From the NCBI GenBank assembly GCA_930367205.1, contig OV884011.1, forward strand, positions 40,933,754 to 40,997,753: 64,000 nt of DNA, in the 5' to 3' direction. Within the stretch, counting starts at the first letter, position 1; the number at the start of each line of letters is the position of its first letter. The notes below the pieces were generated by a model that saw only the letters and a program-made list of their open reading frames with translations, searched no databases and was not told the origin of the DNA. A program made the translations under genes and the position numbers. This DNA is from Acanthosoma haemorrhoidale. Lineage: Eukaryota > Arthropoda > Insecta > Hemiptera > Acanthosomatidae. Below are positions 42,470-53,675 of this stretch, piece by piece.

Positions 42470-45209
42470 ATTAATTCAAAATGAGAATCTACAAATATTA
42501 CAGAAGAAAGAAGATGAAACAGGAAATACTGAGAAAAAGAAAGAAAAAAATGAAGAAGTTAAAGTGAATTTTAATGAACATATCGAAGAAGACGGGTTCA
42601 AAATAAAATTAGATCACTTAGATAATATGAGAAAGATTACGATAGAAAGACTGATAGAAAAGTACAGTACAGTATTTGCCAGGAACAAATATGATGTGGG
42701 CACGGTTAAGGATTACGAAGCTAGAATTGACTTACTGGTGGGCAGATTCTGCAGCAAAAGGCCTTATAGATGCACTATAGCAGATAAGAAGGAAATAGAA
42801 GATCAGGTGGCAAAATTATTACAAAATGATCTAATTGAAGAGTCCTATAGTCCATTCGCAGCCCCCGTAACCTTAGCATTCAAAAGAGATGAAAACAAGC
42901 GATCAAGATTATGTATAGATTTTCGTGAATTGAACAAACTAGTTATACCACAAGCTCAACCATTCCCATTAATAGATGATTTAATAATACAAACAAGAAA
43001 CTGCAAATACTTCACCACACTAGATATAAATTCCGCTTTTTGGTCAATTCCATTACGCATTGAAGATAGACAGAAAACAGGATTTGTCACACAAGAAGGG
43101 CACTTCCAATGGACATGCCTACCCTATGGTTTAAAGACATCACCAGCTATTTTCCAAAGAATTTTATCCAACATCTTAAGAAAGCACAATTTAAAAGACT
43201 TTTCAGAAAATTATATAGATGACATCTTAATTTTTTCGAAATCATTCACAGAACATATAGAACATATAGAAAAAGTAATAAAAGCAATAGTCAATGAAGG
43301 TTTCCGATTAAAATTTAAAAAATGTACATTTGCAGCAGAATCAGCAAAATACCTTGGACACATAATACAACACAATACAGTAAGACCAATAAAGGACAAC
43401 TTAATTTCAATAAAAAACTTTCCAACTCCAAAAACCCAAAAGAACATCAGACAATTTTTAGGAAAAATTAATTTTTATCACGAGTATATACCAAAAAGCT
43501 CGATATTGCTAGATCCACTGCATAAATTATTAAGGAAAAATGAAAAATTCTTATGGACGGAAGAGTGTGAAAGATCCTTTGCAGAAGTAAAGAAATTGCT
43601 ATGTTCCCAACCAGTGTTAGAAATATTTGATAATGATTTACCAATAAGAATTTATACAGATGCATCTCTAGAAGGTATTGGTGCAGTTTTGAAACAAGTA
43701 CAAAACAATGGAAAAGAAAAGCCAGTAGCATACTTTTCAAAAAAATTAAGCGAACCGCAAAAAAGGAAAAAAGCAATTTATTTAGAGTGTTTGGCAATCA
43801 AAGAGGCATTAAAATATTGGCAATACTGGTTAATTGGAAGAAAATTCTCTGTATTTTCAGATCACAAACCATTAGAAAATTTAAACATAAGAGCAAGAAC
43901 GGATGAAGAACTTGGTGAATTAACTTACTATTTGTCACAATACAATTTTGAAATTAAATACATTCCGGGAAAGGATAATACCGAAGCAGATAGTTTGAGC
44001 AGAAACCCGGTATTAGAACCAATTGAAAATAAAGAAGAAATCCTAAAAATAGTTAATTTGATAAAAATACAAGAAATTAAAAAAGATCAAGAGGAAAATA
44101 GAATATTACAAAACACCAAAACAAAATTAATAGAAAAAGATGGAGTGTTCTATAAAAAAGTAAGAAATAAAGAAAAGATAATTTTATCTGAAAACTTAAG
44201 TTTAGAATTCATTAAAGAAATACATTCTGAATGGTGCCATATAGGAATTAAACAAATGATGAATAGGGTATGCCCTTATTACACAGCAAAAAATATAACT
44301 GCAAATATAAAAAAAGTATGTAAAACCTGTGAAATATGTATTAAAAACAAATCCAGAGGGCAAGAAAAATATGGGCTAATGTCACAACTAGGGCCAGCAA
44401 CAAAACCATTCGAAATAATGTCAATCGACACTATTGGAGGTTTTGGAGGACAACGATCAACAAAAAGATACCTCCACCTGCTTATTGACCACTTCACAAG
44501 ATATGCATTCATTTCAACATCAAAAACTCAGAGTGCCACTGACTTCATCAAGTTAGTAAATAATGTGCTGGAAACAGAGAAAATAGGTATAATACTTACA
44601 GATCAATACCCAGGAATCAACTCAAGAGAATTCAAAGATTTCCTAAGGGAAAAGGAGGTTCGATTGATATTTACAGCAGTTAATGCACCCTTTTCCAATG
44701 GTTTAAATGAGAGACTAAATCAAACTCTAGTCAATAAAATCAGATGTAAAATGAACGAAAAAGGGAAGAAAAGAGCCTGGACAACAGTCGCTAAAGAATG
44801 TGTGGATAAATATAATGACACAGAACATACAGTAACCGGTTTTCCACCCAAGTATTTATTGGATGGCACAGATACTAGCATTTTACCTGAAGAATTAAAA
44901 AAAAGAAACAATAAAGAAAACTGGATGAATGACAGTAAATTAGCCTTAGAAAGAACAAAAAAGTCTCATGAATACAACAAGAAAATATTTGATAAATCAA
45001 GAAAACATTGGGAATTTAACACAGGAGATACAGTATATATAGAAAATGGCAACAAATTGAACAGGAATAAACTAGATGAATTAAAAATTGGTCCCTTTGA
45101 AATAACAGAAAAGATATCAAATTCAATATATAAAATAAATACCGGAAGAGGAAAGCAAGAAACTGGATTCTTTCACATAACAAAATTACTTCCGATATTA
45201 CAAGACTGA
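42470..45209 (+). CDS. pol: Pol of the 40.8-kb element: RT, RNase H, integrase (about 900 aa)
   Basis: From 42564, 881 codons are open; the same frame extends back to the A7 run. RT: SPFAAPVTLAFKRDENKRSR, FTTLDINSAFWSIPL (first Asp), and the catalytic ENYIDDILIFSKS. RNase H: RIYTDASLEGIGAVL and a full set of acidic residues. Integrase: an HHCC-like region (HSEWCHIGIKQMM, CKTCEICIKN), then the D,D,E core SIDTIGG, LTDQYPGIN and NGLNERLNQTLVNK, and an end GPFEITEKISNSIYKI typical of gypsy integrase tails. All catalytic residues are present. This is one of the best preserved genes in the window. Confidence 0.92.
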
Positions 45210-45233
45210 AAATTTTCAAAGAATTTTCACCTC

Positions 45234-45245
45234 AGAGAGGGGAGA
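45234..45245 (+). other. Polypurine tract of the 40.8-kb element
   Basis: AGAGAGGGGAGA directly abuts the 3' LTR start TGTAATG. Confidence 0.85.
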
Positions 45246-45545
45246 TGTAATGAAAGTGATCTCTCTTTCATTTGAATTTGCCGTGCTGCTTCCACTGGCC
45301 CCCACCAGATGGAGCATCAGTTATCAGATAGAGAAGGTTATGTGAGATAACAGAACATGTAAATAGTGTAAATAGAGAATTGATAGTTAGAAACTGTAAT
45401 TGTCGTTTCTTTGTTTACAGGTAAGATTGTGTAAATCAATATTAATAATTGTTATAATATAATATATAGTGAATAAAATTGCTAACTTTGTTTACAGAGA
45501 AACTGATTTCAGTTTATTCACCCCACCTTCAATAATTGTCCTACA
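45246..45545 (+). repeat. 3' LTR of the 40.8-kb element
   Basis: 300 bp, identical to the 5' LTR by my reading. Followed by the right half of the TA repeat. Confidence 0.95.
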
Positions 45546-45562
45546 TATATATATATATATAT

Positions 45563-46345
45563 TGTAACATTCATGATATTAGAGAATATCATGTCCTGCA
45601 ACCCTTCCATCTGGTCAGCATCAGCCCTTTGTGCTCTTAGGAGTGGGGATGGGATGAAGGGCCAGTCTTAGCCTAGCCGCGTAGAAAAGCGGACTCTTAG
45701 CAAGCTCCCGTTTTTGGCGGTCACCAACTGAAGAAGAAGAAGAAGAAGAGATCAAAAGTAACGTGGATTGGATTATACGGAGATCATCGATTGGGTGATA
45801 TTGATATTGTTTTTTTATTATTATGGATCCATTAAAAAGAGATTGAGCTCAATTTTCATGTTTTTTTTTATTGTACTTAGTAGTAACTATCCTTGTTCAA
45901 AAGGAATTGAAGATTTTTTATATAATTAATGTCAGCACTCTTTATAATTATAATTATCTGTTATAACCATTTTATTTGTATATATTTCACGATTCCCAGT
46001 TTCTCAATTTATTAATAACTATAACATTAGCCTTGAGATCGGGCGATTCAATCGGGATAATTTCCTATGTCGAAGACATAAAAACAAGTTGAATTAAAGA
46101 TCTCATGACGGACCTACCAAATTAGTTAAGGTCAATTGATCTAATAAATTAGAAAAATAAATGGTAAAAAAATGAGGTAGGTTTCAATATATATATAAAA
46201 AGAGAGCAGCTACATTTTTAGTTTCAAAACTTTCTACTCATGGGAGACTAAATGTGCAAAATCAAATATAAATGTGACCTGTATTGGTAATGACCAGCTA
46301 TTGCAAAGACTGTAATTATGTTTTTGAAATGAATATGTTCCATCC
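45563..46345. other. Non-coding DNA
   Basis: Contains a 9-bp-arm hairpin (catgatatt...aatatcatg, 45571-45592) and a GAA microsatellite (45730-45749). No gene supported. Confidence 0.5.
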
Positions 46346-47216
46346 AAAACGGTCGGGTCGTCACGAAGGGGGTGCCTGGTTTCCCTAGCACTGGTGACAA
46401 GTGCGGATTGTTTGAGTTTATAACCTGGACAATCGTTTCAAGACGGCTTTAATATCTGACTCCATTGTTTGATCGGTATGTGCCCCGACAATGCACTATG
46501 TTCAGGAGAAGAGGTATAGGGTAGGCAGGTAGGTAGTTTGTATGGTCTTGGAATGACCACGAATTCACACTCGGTATCTAAGGGTAGGCAAAAACCGTCC
46601 GGATTCCAAAGGTGAGTGTGGACCGGAGAGAGGCAGACTGAATTGTCGTGGGAGTCACTGCTTGGTAAGTTTTCAGGGCCACGACAACCGTTGTCCACTA
46701 GGGAGATGTCTCTCCCAAGGAGGTGCTTGATTTGGCGAGACGAAGGCAGAGATTCCCACTAGGAAGGGGTTGGGTCTGACAACGCCGGACTAAAACGTAG
46801 CGAGGCAAGGAGAGAAAGAGATGCAGAAGTTTTTCATAAAGCAGTCAAGTTTCAGAGTTTCAAGCAGGGCAGCCACGATCCGGTAGTTGACAGGAGAATG
46901 ATATACAGGACCCAAACCGCCGACCCCAGCTGGCCTTGTCAGTGGCCAATAAGAATCACTATTGTAGTAGCCAATGATGTGCGGTTCCTTTGTTCCCTGA
47001 CAGAGCCTGGAAGAGTCTCCCGGTGGTTGGGTCTATTACCTGCTTCTGACAGCTGGTGTCCCAGCTCATATAACTAATTGGCTCCCCGCATTTTTTATTG
47101 TTTAACATATTAACAATGATTTATATTTTAGTAGTGTTGATTACATTTGTTTACAATATATATACAATAGAGTATAGGGTGATTTATCTTATGTAGTTAG
47201 CGGTCACTACAAAAAC
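46346..47216 (-). repeat. Solo LTR of the CsRn1-like family, long form, TSD AAAAC
   Basis: LTR at 46351-47211 (861 bp), flanked by AAAAC (46346-46350 and 47212-47216). On the minus strand it starts TGTAGTGACCGC and ends GACCCGACC. Compared with the 566-bp copy at 27658 it has about 300 extra bases (about 46516-46820) and a different part near 46930-47060. Confidence 0.87.
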
Positions 47217-47280
47217 AATGATCGTGAACAGCCAAATGCCTTGAAACAAATTAACTTTTCTCTTAATAAATATTTCCACC

Positions 47281-47491
47281 TATAGTGAAGCAGTTATAAA
47301 TAACTATAAGTTTGGTTAGCTGATATAAATAACAGTGTGTTACGAAACCTGGCATGTGTTCAGAAGGTTTCAGTTTGTTTGAGTGTATACATTATGTTTG
47401 TAATATCTATGTCTCATTGTGTAAATAAATTGTGTCGCGTTATTCAATTACATATAAAAATGTGTCTCATTATTCAGCCCTTGTCACAACA
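47281..47491 (+). repeat. 5' LTR of the K02A2.6-like element
   Basis: 211 bp. AATAAA-like aaataaattg at about 47421 could be its polyadenylation signal. Differs from the 3' LTR by A/C at one position near 47393. Confidence 0.93.
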
Positions 47492-47494
47492 AGT

Positions 47495-47508
47495 TGGCGA
47501 CGAGGATA
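47495..47508 (+). other. Primer-binding site of the K02A2.6-like element
   Basis: TGGCGACGAGGATA begins three bases after the LTR. It is the type of site common in this group; the cognate tRNA was not determined. Confidence 0.7.
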
Positions 47509-47627
47509 AAAGTACAAAACATTGGGAAAATTGAGTGCCGCTAACAATACTATAACCGCTAAAAGGTATTTTATTTATTTTTTACTAACCGTTATATACC
47601 TGATTTAAACAAGCAAATCAAGTCACA

Positions 47628-48240
47628 ATGAATTCAGAACAATTCGAGAAGTTGATGTTAGTCTTGTCATCTGCTCTGGGAAGTCAAAAAACCATACCAG
47701 CATTACCACTGACACCATTTGAAAACTATGACCCCAAAACTGAACAGTTTTCGTCATACATGGAGCGTTTTGACAATTATTGTGATCTCAAAAACGTCAC
47801 TGATGATACAAAAAAGGTTCAACTTTTGCGTTCATCAATAGGAAAAGAACATTATAACAACTTAGCCGCTTTTCTGGGACCAGATGATCCTATCAAGGAA
47901 ATCGATTTCATAACCTTGAAGTGCCATTTCGAAAAAATGCTGTCTCCATCAGTCTCAACCGTCGTCTCACAGCACTACTTCCTCAGCATCACTCAGCAGC
48001 CACATCAATCAATTTCGGATTTCGTCGCATCTCTGAAGGGAAAGTTGAAGGACTGTGATTTTTACACAACCTGTCCCAGTGCAACCTGTAAAAAGAGGTT
48101 CTCAATAGCTCAAATATTCCTCCGTGCTCAGTTCATCAGAGGACAATTGGATACGCGAACAGATCCTTCAAGACACAACCCTCAAGGATTTCGATGGATT
48201 CGTAACGAAGGCCACAGCACTGGAAGCATCTCGATTTGAG
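47628..48240 (+). pseudogene. gag: Gag of the K02A2.6-like element
   Basis: ATG at 47628 starts MNSEQFEKLMLVLSSALG. The capsid-like part has FENYDPKTEQFSSYMERFD and ISDFVASLKGKLKDCDF with a Cys cluster (CDFYTTCPSATC). After FIRGQLD a one-base shift near 48150 is needed to reach WIREQILQDTTLKDFDGFV and then a TAA at 48241. Without these breaks the frame would run straight into the zinc knuckles and Pol. Confidence 0.82.
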
Positions 48241-48243
48241 TAA

Positions 48244-51200
48244 GGTCAATTAAATAAGCTACCTGAGAAGCCGCCGGATCAAGTTACAGACGCAAACAAG
48301 ATTGATCGTCGTCAAGAAAGAAATCGTCCCAGCCGCCAGCGTTCTGGGTCTCAAGACAATCGTCATCAGTCCAGCTCTCATCCGCGACATCGTTCTCAGT
48401 CCCGCAGCACCAGAAGCCGTGTGGATTATCGAGCATTAGGTCTCGATGGCCTTTGTCTCAACTGTGGTCGCTCAAACCATAAATCGCGTGATTGCAGAAC
48501 AGAGCGTAAATCCATGAAGTGCCACTCTTGTGGAAAAATCGGGCATGTCACGAAAGTTTGTATCACCACCCTGCTCCGGAAATCGAAGACCAAGAAGCTG
48601 TCAACTGAATACCTTCAAGAGGAAGAGGATCATCACCCCAACAACGAATATGGCATCGTTCGGATTGAAACCGTCGAGGATCTGTATGAGGTTGGACCAG
48701 ACACCGATAAATACATCGTCACAGTCACTCTCAACAACAAACCGCAATCGTTTGAAGTGGATTCAGGTGCACGTTTCTCCTTGATCTCAGAAACTGCTTT
48801 CAAGAAACTTGAACTCAACGTACCGCTGCAACCGACTCCAGTCACTTTCCGCTCTTACTCAGATCACCTCATCAAGCCTAAGGGTAAAGTTACCGTCTCA
48901 GTCGCATACAAAGGGAATTCGATGGAAGCCGATTTATTCATAGTCCCAGCAGGACATGACGCTTTATTTGGACGCATGTGGATTCGTAGTCTCGGGATCA
49001 GCCTCAATGAGATTGATAGCCACAAAAACTCAGCTCTCCGTCCAGTTGATGTCAACGCAGTCACTCCGATCGAAGACATCTTCAGGAAATACGAAGACAT
49101 TTTCGAAGAAAGGATCGGGTGTGTTCCAAACGTTGAAGTTAAGCTTCAACTTAGAGAAGGGGTGAAACCAGTTTTTGTCCGTGAACGGGATGTTCCGTTT
49201 GCAATGCGAGAGCGAGTTGAGAGAGAGTTAGCCACGCTAGAGTCTCAAGGAGTCATTAGTCCCGTTGCATCAAGCGATTGGGGATCGCCACTCGTTGTTA
49301 TAGCTAAGCCTGATGGTGGTGTAAGGCTATGTGTGGATTATAAATGTGGGGTAAACTCCAGACTCGTTGCCTCAAATCAGCCTATCCGCAGAATAGATGA
49401 GGTTCTACATAGTCTCAGAGATTCTAAGTATTTTTGTAAATTGGACTTACACAAGGCATATTTGCATTTGCGGGTCGATGAAGAAGGGAGCAAGATACAA
49501 ACGATTTCAACGCATATGGGTACGTTCAAAATGAATCGCCTCAGTTTCGGAATTAAGACCGCTCCAGCAGAATTCAACCGGATCCTAGGTCAATTGCTAA
49601 ACGGCCTACCAAAGGTCGAGGCATACTTTGATGACATCATCTGTCATGGCTCAGATCTCGAAGAATGCTCCAGAACTCTCATCGCATGTTTGGAAACACT
49701 CAAAGAATATGATCTCCATCTCAATCGTGCTAAATGCTCATTCTTCAAGGAAAGCATAAATTACCTCGGTCATGTAGTGTCACATAATCAAATTCAGAAG
49801 TGCCCAGCTAAGGTTCAAGCAGTTTCTCGGATGCTGCAACCAAAGAATGTGGATGAATTGAGGAGATTCCTTGGTTTAATCACTTATTATTCCAAATTCA
49901 TTCCAGATTTCTCTTCGAAGTCCTACCCACTACGCTGCTTACTCAGGAAGGGTGAACGATTCTTTTGGTCTGCAGCTGCTGAGGCCTCCTTCCGGAATCT
50001 CAAGACAGAGTTGTGCTCAGACAAAGTGCTCATTCCGTTTGACCCTTCAAAACAGGTTATTCTCACAACTGATGCCTCGCCAACCGGGATAGCCGCAGTA
50101 CTTAGTCACGAAATTGATGGTCACGAGCGTCCAATCGCCTACGCCTCACGAGCTCTGACGCAGGCTGAGTCAAACTACAGCCAGCTCGACAGAGAAGCCC
50201 TGGCTATCGTATATGCCGCAACACATTTCTTTAACTACCTACTCGGCAAACGTTTCGTTCTCGTCACAGACAATGAGCCGCTTTCGAGGATTTTTCATCC
50301 AGACCGGACACTGCCGCAGATGACCTCTTCGCGTTTACTGAGGTATGCCTCTTTTCTCAGTGGACTCGACTACACCGTTCGATACAAGAAAGGGAAAGAG
50401 AACGAGAATGTCGATTGTCTGTCCCGGGCACCAGTCTCTACAGCTAGTGAGTCACAAGCAATGTCGATTGATCAGGAAGTCAACGTTCTGTATGCTCAAA
50501 CACTGCTCCAGATCTCCAGTATGGCTATCACTGCAGACACAATAGCCAAGGAAACCGGAAAAGACCCAAAGCTGCAAGCATTACTGCAGGAGCTCAAGAA
50601 CAGCCGCAAGGATAGCTCGTACACTGTCTCTGGGAACATGTTATTCCGTTCCGATCGAGCAGTAATCCCAAAGTCTCTCCAAGTGCCAATTCTCCAAGAG
50701 CTTCATGCATCGCATTTGGGAATAACTAAGATGAAGCAACTCGCCAGGAGATACGTTTACTGGGAAGGATTGGACAAGGACATAGAACGTCTTGTAAAGA
50801 GCTGTGAATCCTGTGCCAAAGTACGTCACAGTCCGCAGAAAGCGCCAATTCATCACTGGGATCAGCCTGATGAGAATTGGGAGAGAGTGCACATTGACTA
50901 TGCGGGGCCTTGCGATGGCCATTTCTTTTTGATGTGTGTGGACGCAAAGTCGAAGTGGGCAGAAGTTCGCATGATCCGCGATTCTCCGTCCTCGTTTTCA
51001 ACAACAACCCTGCTTGAAGGCATATTTTCGGTACATGGTTACCCCTCGGTGATGGTTTCAGACAACGCCGCCATCTTCAAAAGTGAAGAGTTCCAGCTGT
51101 ATTGCAAAGAGCGGGGGATATTTCAAAAGTTTAGCGCGCCCAATCATCCAGCCACGAATGGTCTAGCAGAACGCAGCATCCAGACATTGAAAAGAAGACT

Positions 51201-51651
51201 CAAGGCTGCTGCTGATGATCCTGCTCCGCTGTGTTCTAAGCTGCGGAACATAATGTTCCGCTACAGGGCAACACCCTTAGCCTCAGGTCTATCTCCTTCG
51301 GAACTGTACCTAAAGAGAAGGATCCGTACTCGTCTCGATGCTCTGATACCAAACAGCAAACCTCTGGCTCCAACTGTGCCTACTGCATTGCGGGTTCGTA
51401 ATCTTCAAGTGGGGGAGAGAGTGCAGGTGAAGATTCGCTTAGAAAACCAAGACGTTTGGCAGTTTGGCACCATCAGGAGAAAACTCGGGCAGTACCATTA
51501 TATTGTCGAGTTAGACACAGGTCGCACCCTGAAACGCCATATTAATCAACTGGTCGTCACCTTGGTTCCGAAGAAAGAAGTCTCCTTAACTCCTTTGGTT
51601 CCACAGCACAGAATGGGGGTGCCATCCAAAACTGAACAAGCTTGCCACTAG
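48244..51651 (+). CDS. pol: Pol of the K02A2.6-like element (about 1,130 codons open)
   Basis: In order: CLNCGRSNHKSRDC and CHSCGKIGHVTKVC zinc knuckles (48475-48570), protease FEVDSGARFSLISE (about 48755), RT with DLHKAYLHLRVDEEG and catalytic VEAYFDDIICHGS (about 49625), RNase H ILTTDASPTGIAAVL (about 50065), the integrase zinc domain HASHLGITKMKQLARRYVYW with CESCAKVR (about 50710-50825), and the integrase core HIDYAGP, VSDNAAIF and NGLAERSIQTLKRR with all three acidic residues. All enzyme active sites look intact. The start is undefined because gag is normally joined to it. Confidence 0.93.
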   Translation, partial: GQLNKLPEKPPDQVTDANKIDRRQERNRPSRQRSGSQDNRHQSSSHPRHRSQSRSTRSRVDYRALGLDGLCLNCGRSNHKSRDCRTERKSMKCHSCGKIGHVTKVCITTLLRKSKTKKLSTEYLQEEEDHHPNNEYGIVRIETVEDLYEVGPDTDKYIVTVTLNNKPQSFEVDSGARFSLISETAFKKLELNVPLQPTPVTFRSYSDHLIKPKGKVTVSVAYKGNSMEADLFIVPAGHDALFGRMWIRSLGISLNEIDSHKNSALRPVDVNAVTPIEDIFRKYEDIFEERIGCVPNVEVKLQLREGVKPVFVRERDVPFAMRERVERELATLESQGVISPVASSDWGSPLVVIAKPDGGVRLCVDYKCGVNSRLVASNQPIRRIDEVLHSLRDSKYFCKLDLHKAYLHLRVDEEGSKIQTISTHMGTFKMNRLSFGIKTAPAEFNRILGQLLNGLPKVEAYFDDIICHGSDLEECSRTLIACLETLKEYDLHLNRAKCSFFKESINYLGHVVSHNQIQKCPAKVQAVSRMLQPKNVDELRRFLGLITYYSKFIPDFSSKSYPLRCLLRKGERFFWSAAAEASFRNLKTELCSDKVLIPFDPSKQVILTTDASPTGIAAVLSHEIDGHERPIAYASRALTQAESNYSQLDREALAIVYAATHFFNYLLGKRFVLVTDNEPLSRIFHPDRTLPQMTSSRLLRYASFLSGLDYTVRYKKGKENENVDCLSRAPVSTASESQAMSIDQEVNVLYAQTLLQISSMAITADTIAKETGKDPKLQALLQELKNSRKDSSYTVSGNMLFRSDRAVIPKSLQVPILQELHASHLGITKMKQLARRYVYWEGLDKDIERLVKSCESCAKVRHSPQKAPIHHWDQPDENWERVHIDYAGPCDGHFFLMCVDAKSKWAEVRMIRDSPSSFSTTTLLEGIFSVHGYPSVMVSDNAAIFKSEEFQLYCKERGIFQKFSAPNHPATNGLAERSIQTLKRRLKAAADDPAPLCSKLRNIMFRYRATPLASGLSPSELYLKRRIRTRLDALIPNSKPLAPTVPTALRVRNLQVGERVQVKIRLENQDVWQFGTIRRKLGQYHYIVELDTGRTLKRHINQLVVTLVPKKEVSLTPLVPQHRMGVPSKTEQACH

Positions 51652-51860
51652 ACCACCAATCGCCACCAACACCTCCTTCACCACATGTAAGTAGTCCAGG
51701 TACACAGCGCGACTTGCCTAATCCATGTCATCCAATGCCACCACCTGTTCAGCCTGGTCCGTCTGGCCCTCCATCGCCTAGCCCTACCAGGAGCCGGAAA
51801 AAGCCGAAGTATCTCGAGGACTATGTCTCCAACTTGTGTTGTGGACCTGTCATTAAATAA
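51642..51860 (+). pseudogene. Proline-rich Pol C-terminal tail in a shifted frame
   Basis: A Pro/Ser-rich tail ending in SRKKPKYLEDYV, a basic motif typical of the end of such Pol proteins, overlaps the pol stop in another frame. It suggests a one-base shift near 51640. Confidence 0.55.
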
Positions 51861-51871
51861 GTGGGGGAGAT
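51861..51871 (+). other. Polypurine tract of the K02A2.6-like element
   Basis: GTGGGGGAGAT immediately precedes the 3' LTR. Confidence 0.8.
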
Positions 51872-52082
51872 TATAGTGAAGCAGTTATAAATAACTATAA
51901 GTTTGGTTAGCTGATATAAATAACAGTGTGTTACGAAACCTGGCATGTGTTCAGAAGGTTTCAGTTTGTTTGAGTGTATACATTCTGTTTGTAATATCTA
52001 TGTCTCATTGTGTAAATAAATTGTGTCGCGTTATTCAATTACATATAAAAATGTGTCTCATTATTCAGCCCTTGTCACAACA
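51872..52082 (+). repeat. 3' LTR of the K02A2.6-like element
   Basis: 211 bp, 210 identical to the 5' LTR. Followed by CCACC. Confidence 0.93.
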
Positions 52083-52154
52083 CCACCCCACCTAGTAATC
52101 GATTATGGTCCTCTAGAAGCACCGCAGTCGCATCCATGCTCTACGCGCGACTGC

Positions 52155-52247
52155 GGAGACCCAACCACCGGGAGACTCTTGACAGGCTCTGTCAGGGAAC
52201 AAAGGAACCGCACATCATTGGCTACTACAATAGTGACTCCATGCGCA
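52155..52247 (+). repeat. Fragment of CsRn1-like LTR
   Basis: Matches the reverse complement of about 46950-47035 in the long solo LTR (gagacccaaccaccgggaga, ggctctgtcagggaacaaag). Isolated fragment; no ends or TSD. Confidence 0.75.
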
Positions 52248-52930
52248 CGCTCTGAGATGTCACCTTGTATTGTGTTGTTCAATGTGATGACATTCTGTAA
52301 AAGTGAAGTGACTTTTCCTGTTCTAATAAACTCTTATCCTTGAGACTATCAAAGATACAACATAATCTATCATTAAACGTAGATTTCATTCCACGAGTGT
52401 TTTAGCCGTGACACGGATTAGGGGGACAAGTTACGGATAAGGACATTTCAATAATCGTAGAAATTTGTAGGTACTTTGCTGTCAGACAATCCTGACTAAA
52501 TAGTATTTTTGTACGCATTATAAAACTATTTTTTACCTATATTCTTTTTAAATAACACGTTTTTGAAAACTGATGGCCACTCATAACTCCTAAATGGGTA
52601 TAGATAGAGTGATTTTAATCGATTCATATGATCACTATTCTGAGTAAACGGTCCAAATATTTCCCACCGGATCCTTATGAGTCCATCTGACAATCACCAT
52701 TTATATATCGCAATAACTGATTTATTACAAAAATAGATCAGACACATTTTTTTAGAAAATTAAATAGTGGCGTTAGAGTTCTTAGAGTGTACAGTCAACA
52801 AATGTAAACTGTGTTACCTCGTTCCTTGTTAATGCTACACAAAAATGAAAAAAATTATATGATATGGCACTTTTCTTTTTTAAAATCTCAATCAATAGAA
52901 ATATTAGTGATAAATGCCATTACCACCGCA
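52248..52930. other. AT-rich non-coding DNA
   Basis: Nothing supported. Confidence 0.45.
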
Positions 52931-53365
52931 CCTATATAGCATCGCTACATTATATACAGCTTTTTTTATTTTATAAAAATTATATAATGGAATAAACAAG
53001 TATAATGATATACATTATACGTAACTGGACGAAACTGACTAATAATGGTGATCGGGCTCACCTTTTTGATCAAACTTAAAACTAACTTACATACTAACTC
53101 TTAACCCAACTTTTCACTGGCAGTCTGTTGCCATCGATGCGGGAGGGGTGTGGGGCCATAGTGTTAAACACTGGGTTGGTTAGGTGCTGCAACGAGTCAA
53201 AAAACTTGATGTGTCTCCGGCGGATGAACTCACCCACCGACGGCACACCAAGCAATGGGTACAGGTCAGCGTTCTTTAAGCGTTCTCGAGAGAGGTATGC
53301 GGACCACTTTTCGCATGATCCCATTCTGGAAATGTTGGAGACATTTGGCTGTATTGTCAGTTAAT
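52931..53365 (-). mobile_element. LINE A, 5'-truncated 3' end copy
   Basis: Matches 33790-34205 closely: RT C-terminal frame 53324-53094 (ERLKNADLYPLLGVPSVGEF, HLTNPVFNTMAP) and the same 3' UTR ending at tagcatcgctacattata (plus strand, 52931). 5'-truncated at about 53365 where a plus-strand LINE tail begins. No TSD seen. Confidence 0.85.
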
Positions 53366-53675
53366 GAGAATACACTGGGAATGACCAGTTTCTCCAATCA
53401 TGTCTTGAGCATCTGTGGCTCTTGCTCTTGGTCACCCTCCACTGGCTCGATTCCAGTGACGCGGCTGACTGAGGAGCGTAGGAAACATCACAAGACTCCG
53501 CTTCCTCTTTCGCAATTCGAGGGAGGTCTCTGGGTTGTTTGTAAATACTCGCTGAGCGAGTAAATGAAGAATTGTGATTATGGCAAGAATGAGAACGTTT
53601 ATCACACTTATATATATATTACTTATTCACCAATAAGGCAAATTGTAATTTTATCACAATAAAGATTTTTTTTTT
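53366..53675 (+). mobile_element. LINE 3' end of the hairpin-tail family, copy 4
   Basis: The plus-strand C-terminal frame (to 53563) reads TRLTEERRKHHKTPLPLSQ, then WVVCKYSLSE, followed by the family 3' UTR: gttgtttgtaaatac, a modified hairpin and agattgtaatttt-like end (caaattgtaattttatcac at 53639) with AATAAAG. It lies back to back with the LINE A fragment. The presence of a coding end shows that the tail family belongs to a LINE rather than to a pure SINE. Confidence 0.65.

Larger units (their letters stand above)
40781..45545 (+). mobile_element. Young Ty3/gypsy retrotransposon with 300-bp LTRs and a self-priming signature
   Basis: Two 300-bp LTRs (TGTAATGAAA...GTCCTACA) that I read as identical; TSD within the TA repeat (tata). 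Internal order: gag, protease, RT, RNase H and integrase. No tRNA-like TGG primer site follows the 5' LTR. Instead aaacgacaat (41081-41090) is the exact reverse complement of attgtcgttt inside the LTR (40934-40943). Two one-base frame disruptions are present (about 41640 and 42460) despite identical LTRs. No env frame. Inserted very recently. Confidence 0.93.
47276..52087 (+). mobile_element. Young Ty3/gypsy retrotransposon (K02A2.6-like), TSD CCACC
   Basis: The LTRs (47281-47491 and 51872-52082, 211 bp each) differ at one base. The 5-bp TSD CCACC is present on both sides. A TGG-type primer site, gag and pol in one plan, and a polypurine tract are present. The coding region has one frameshift (about 48150), one TAA (48241-48243) and a shift near the pol end (about 51640). 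LTR ends are TATAGTGA...TCACAACA rather than TG...CA. Confidence 0.93.

Noticed and set aside
46438..46698. 86-codon minus-strand frame
   Set aside because: Lies entirely in the solo LTR; no protein-like motif.
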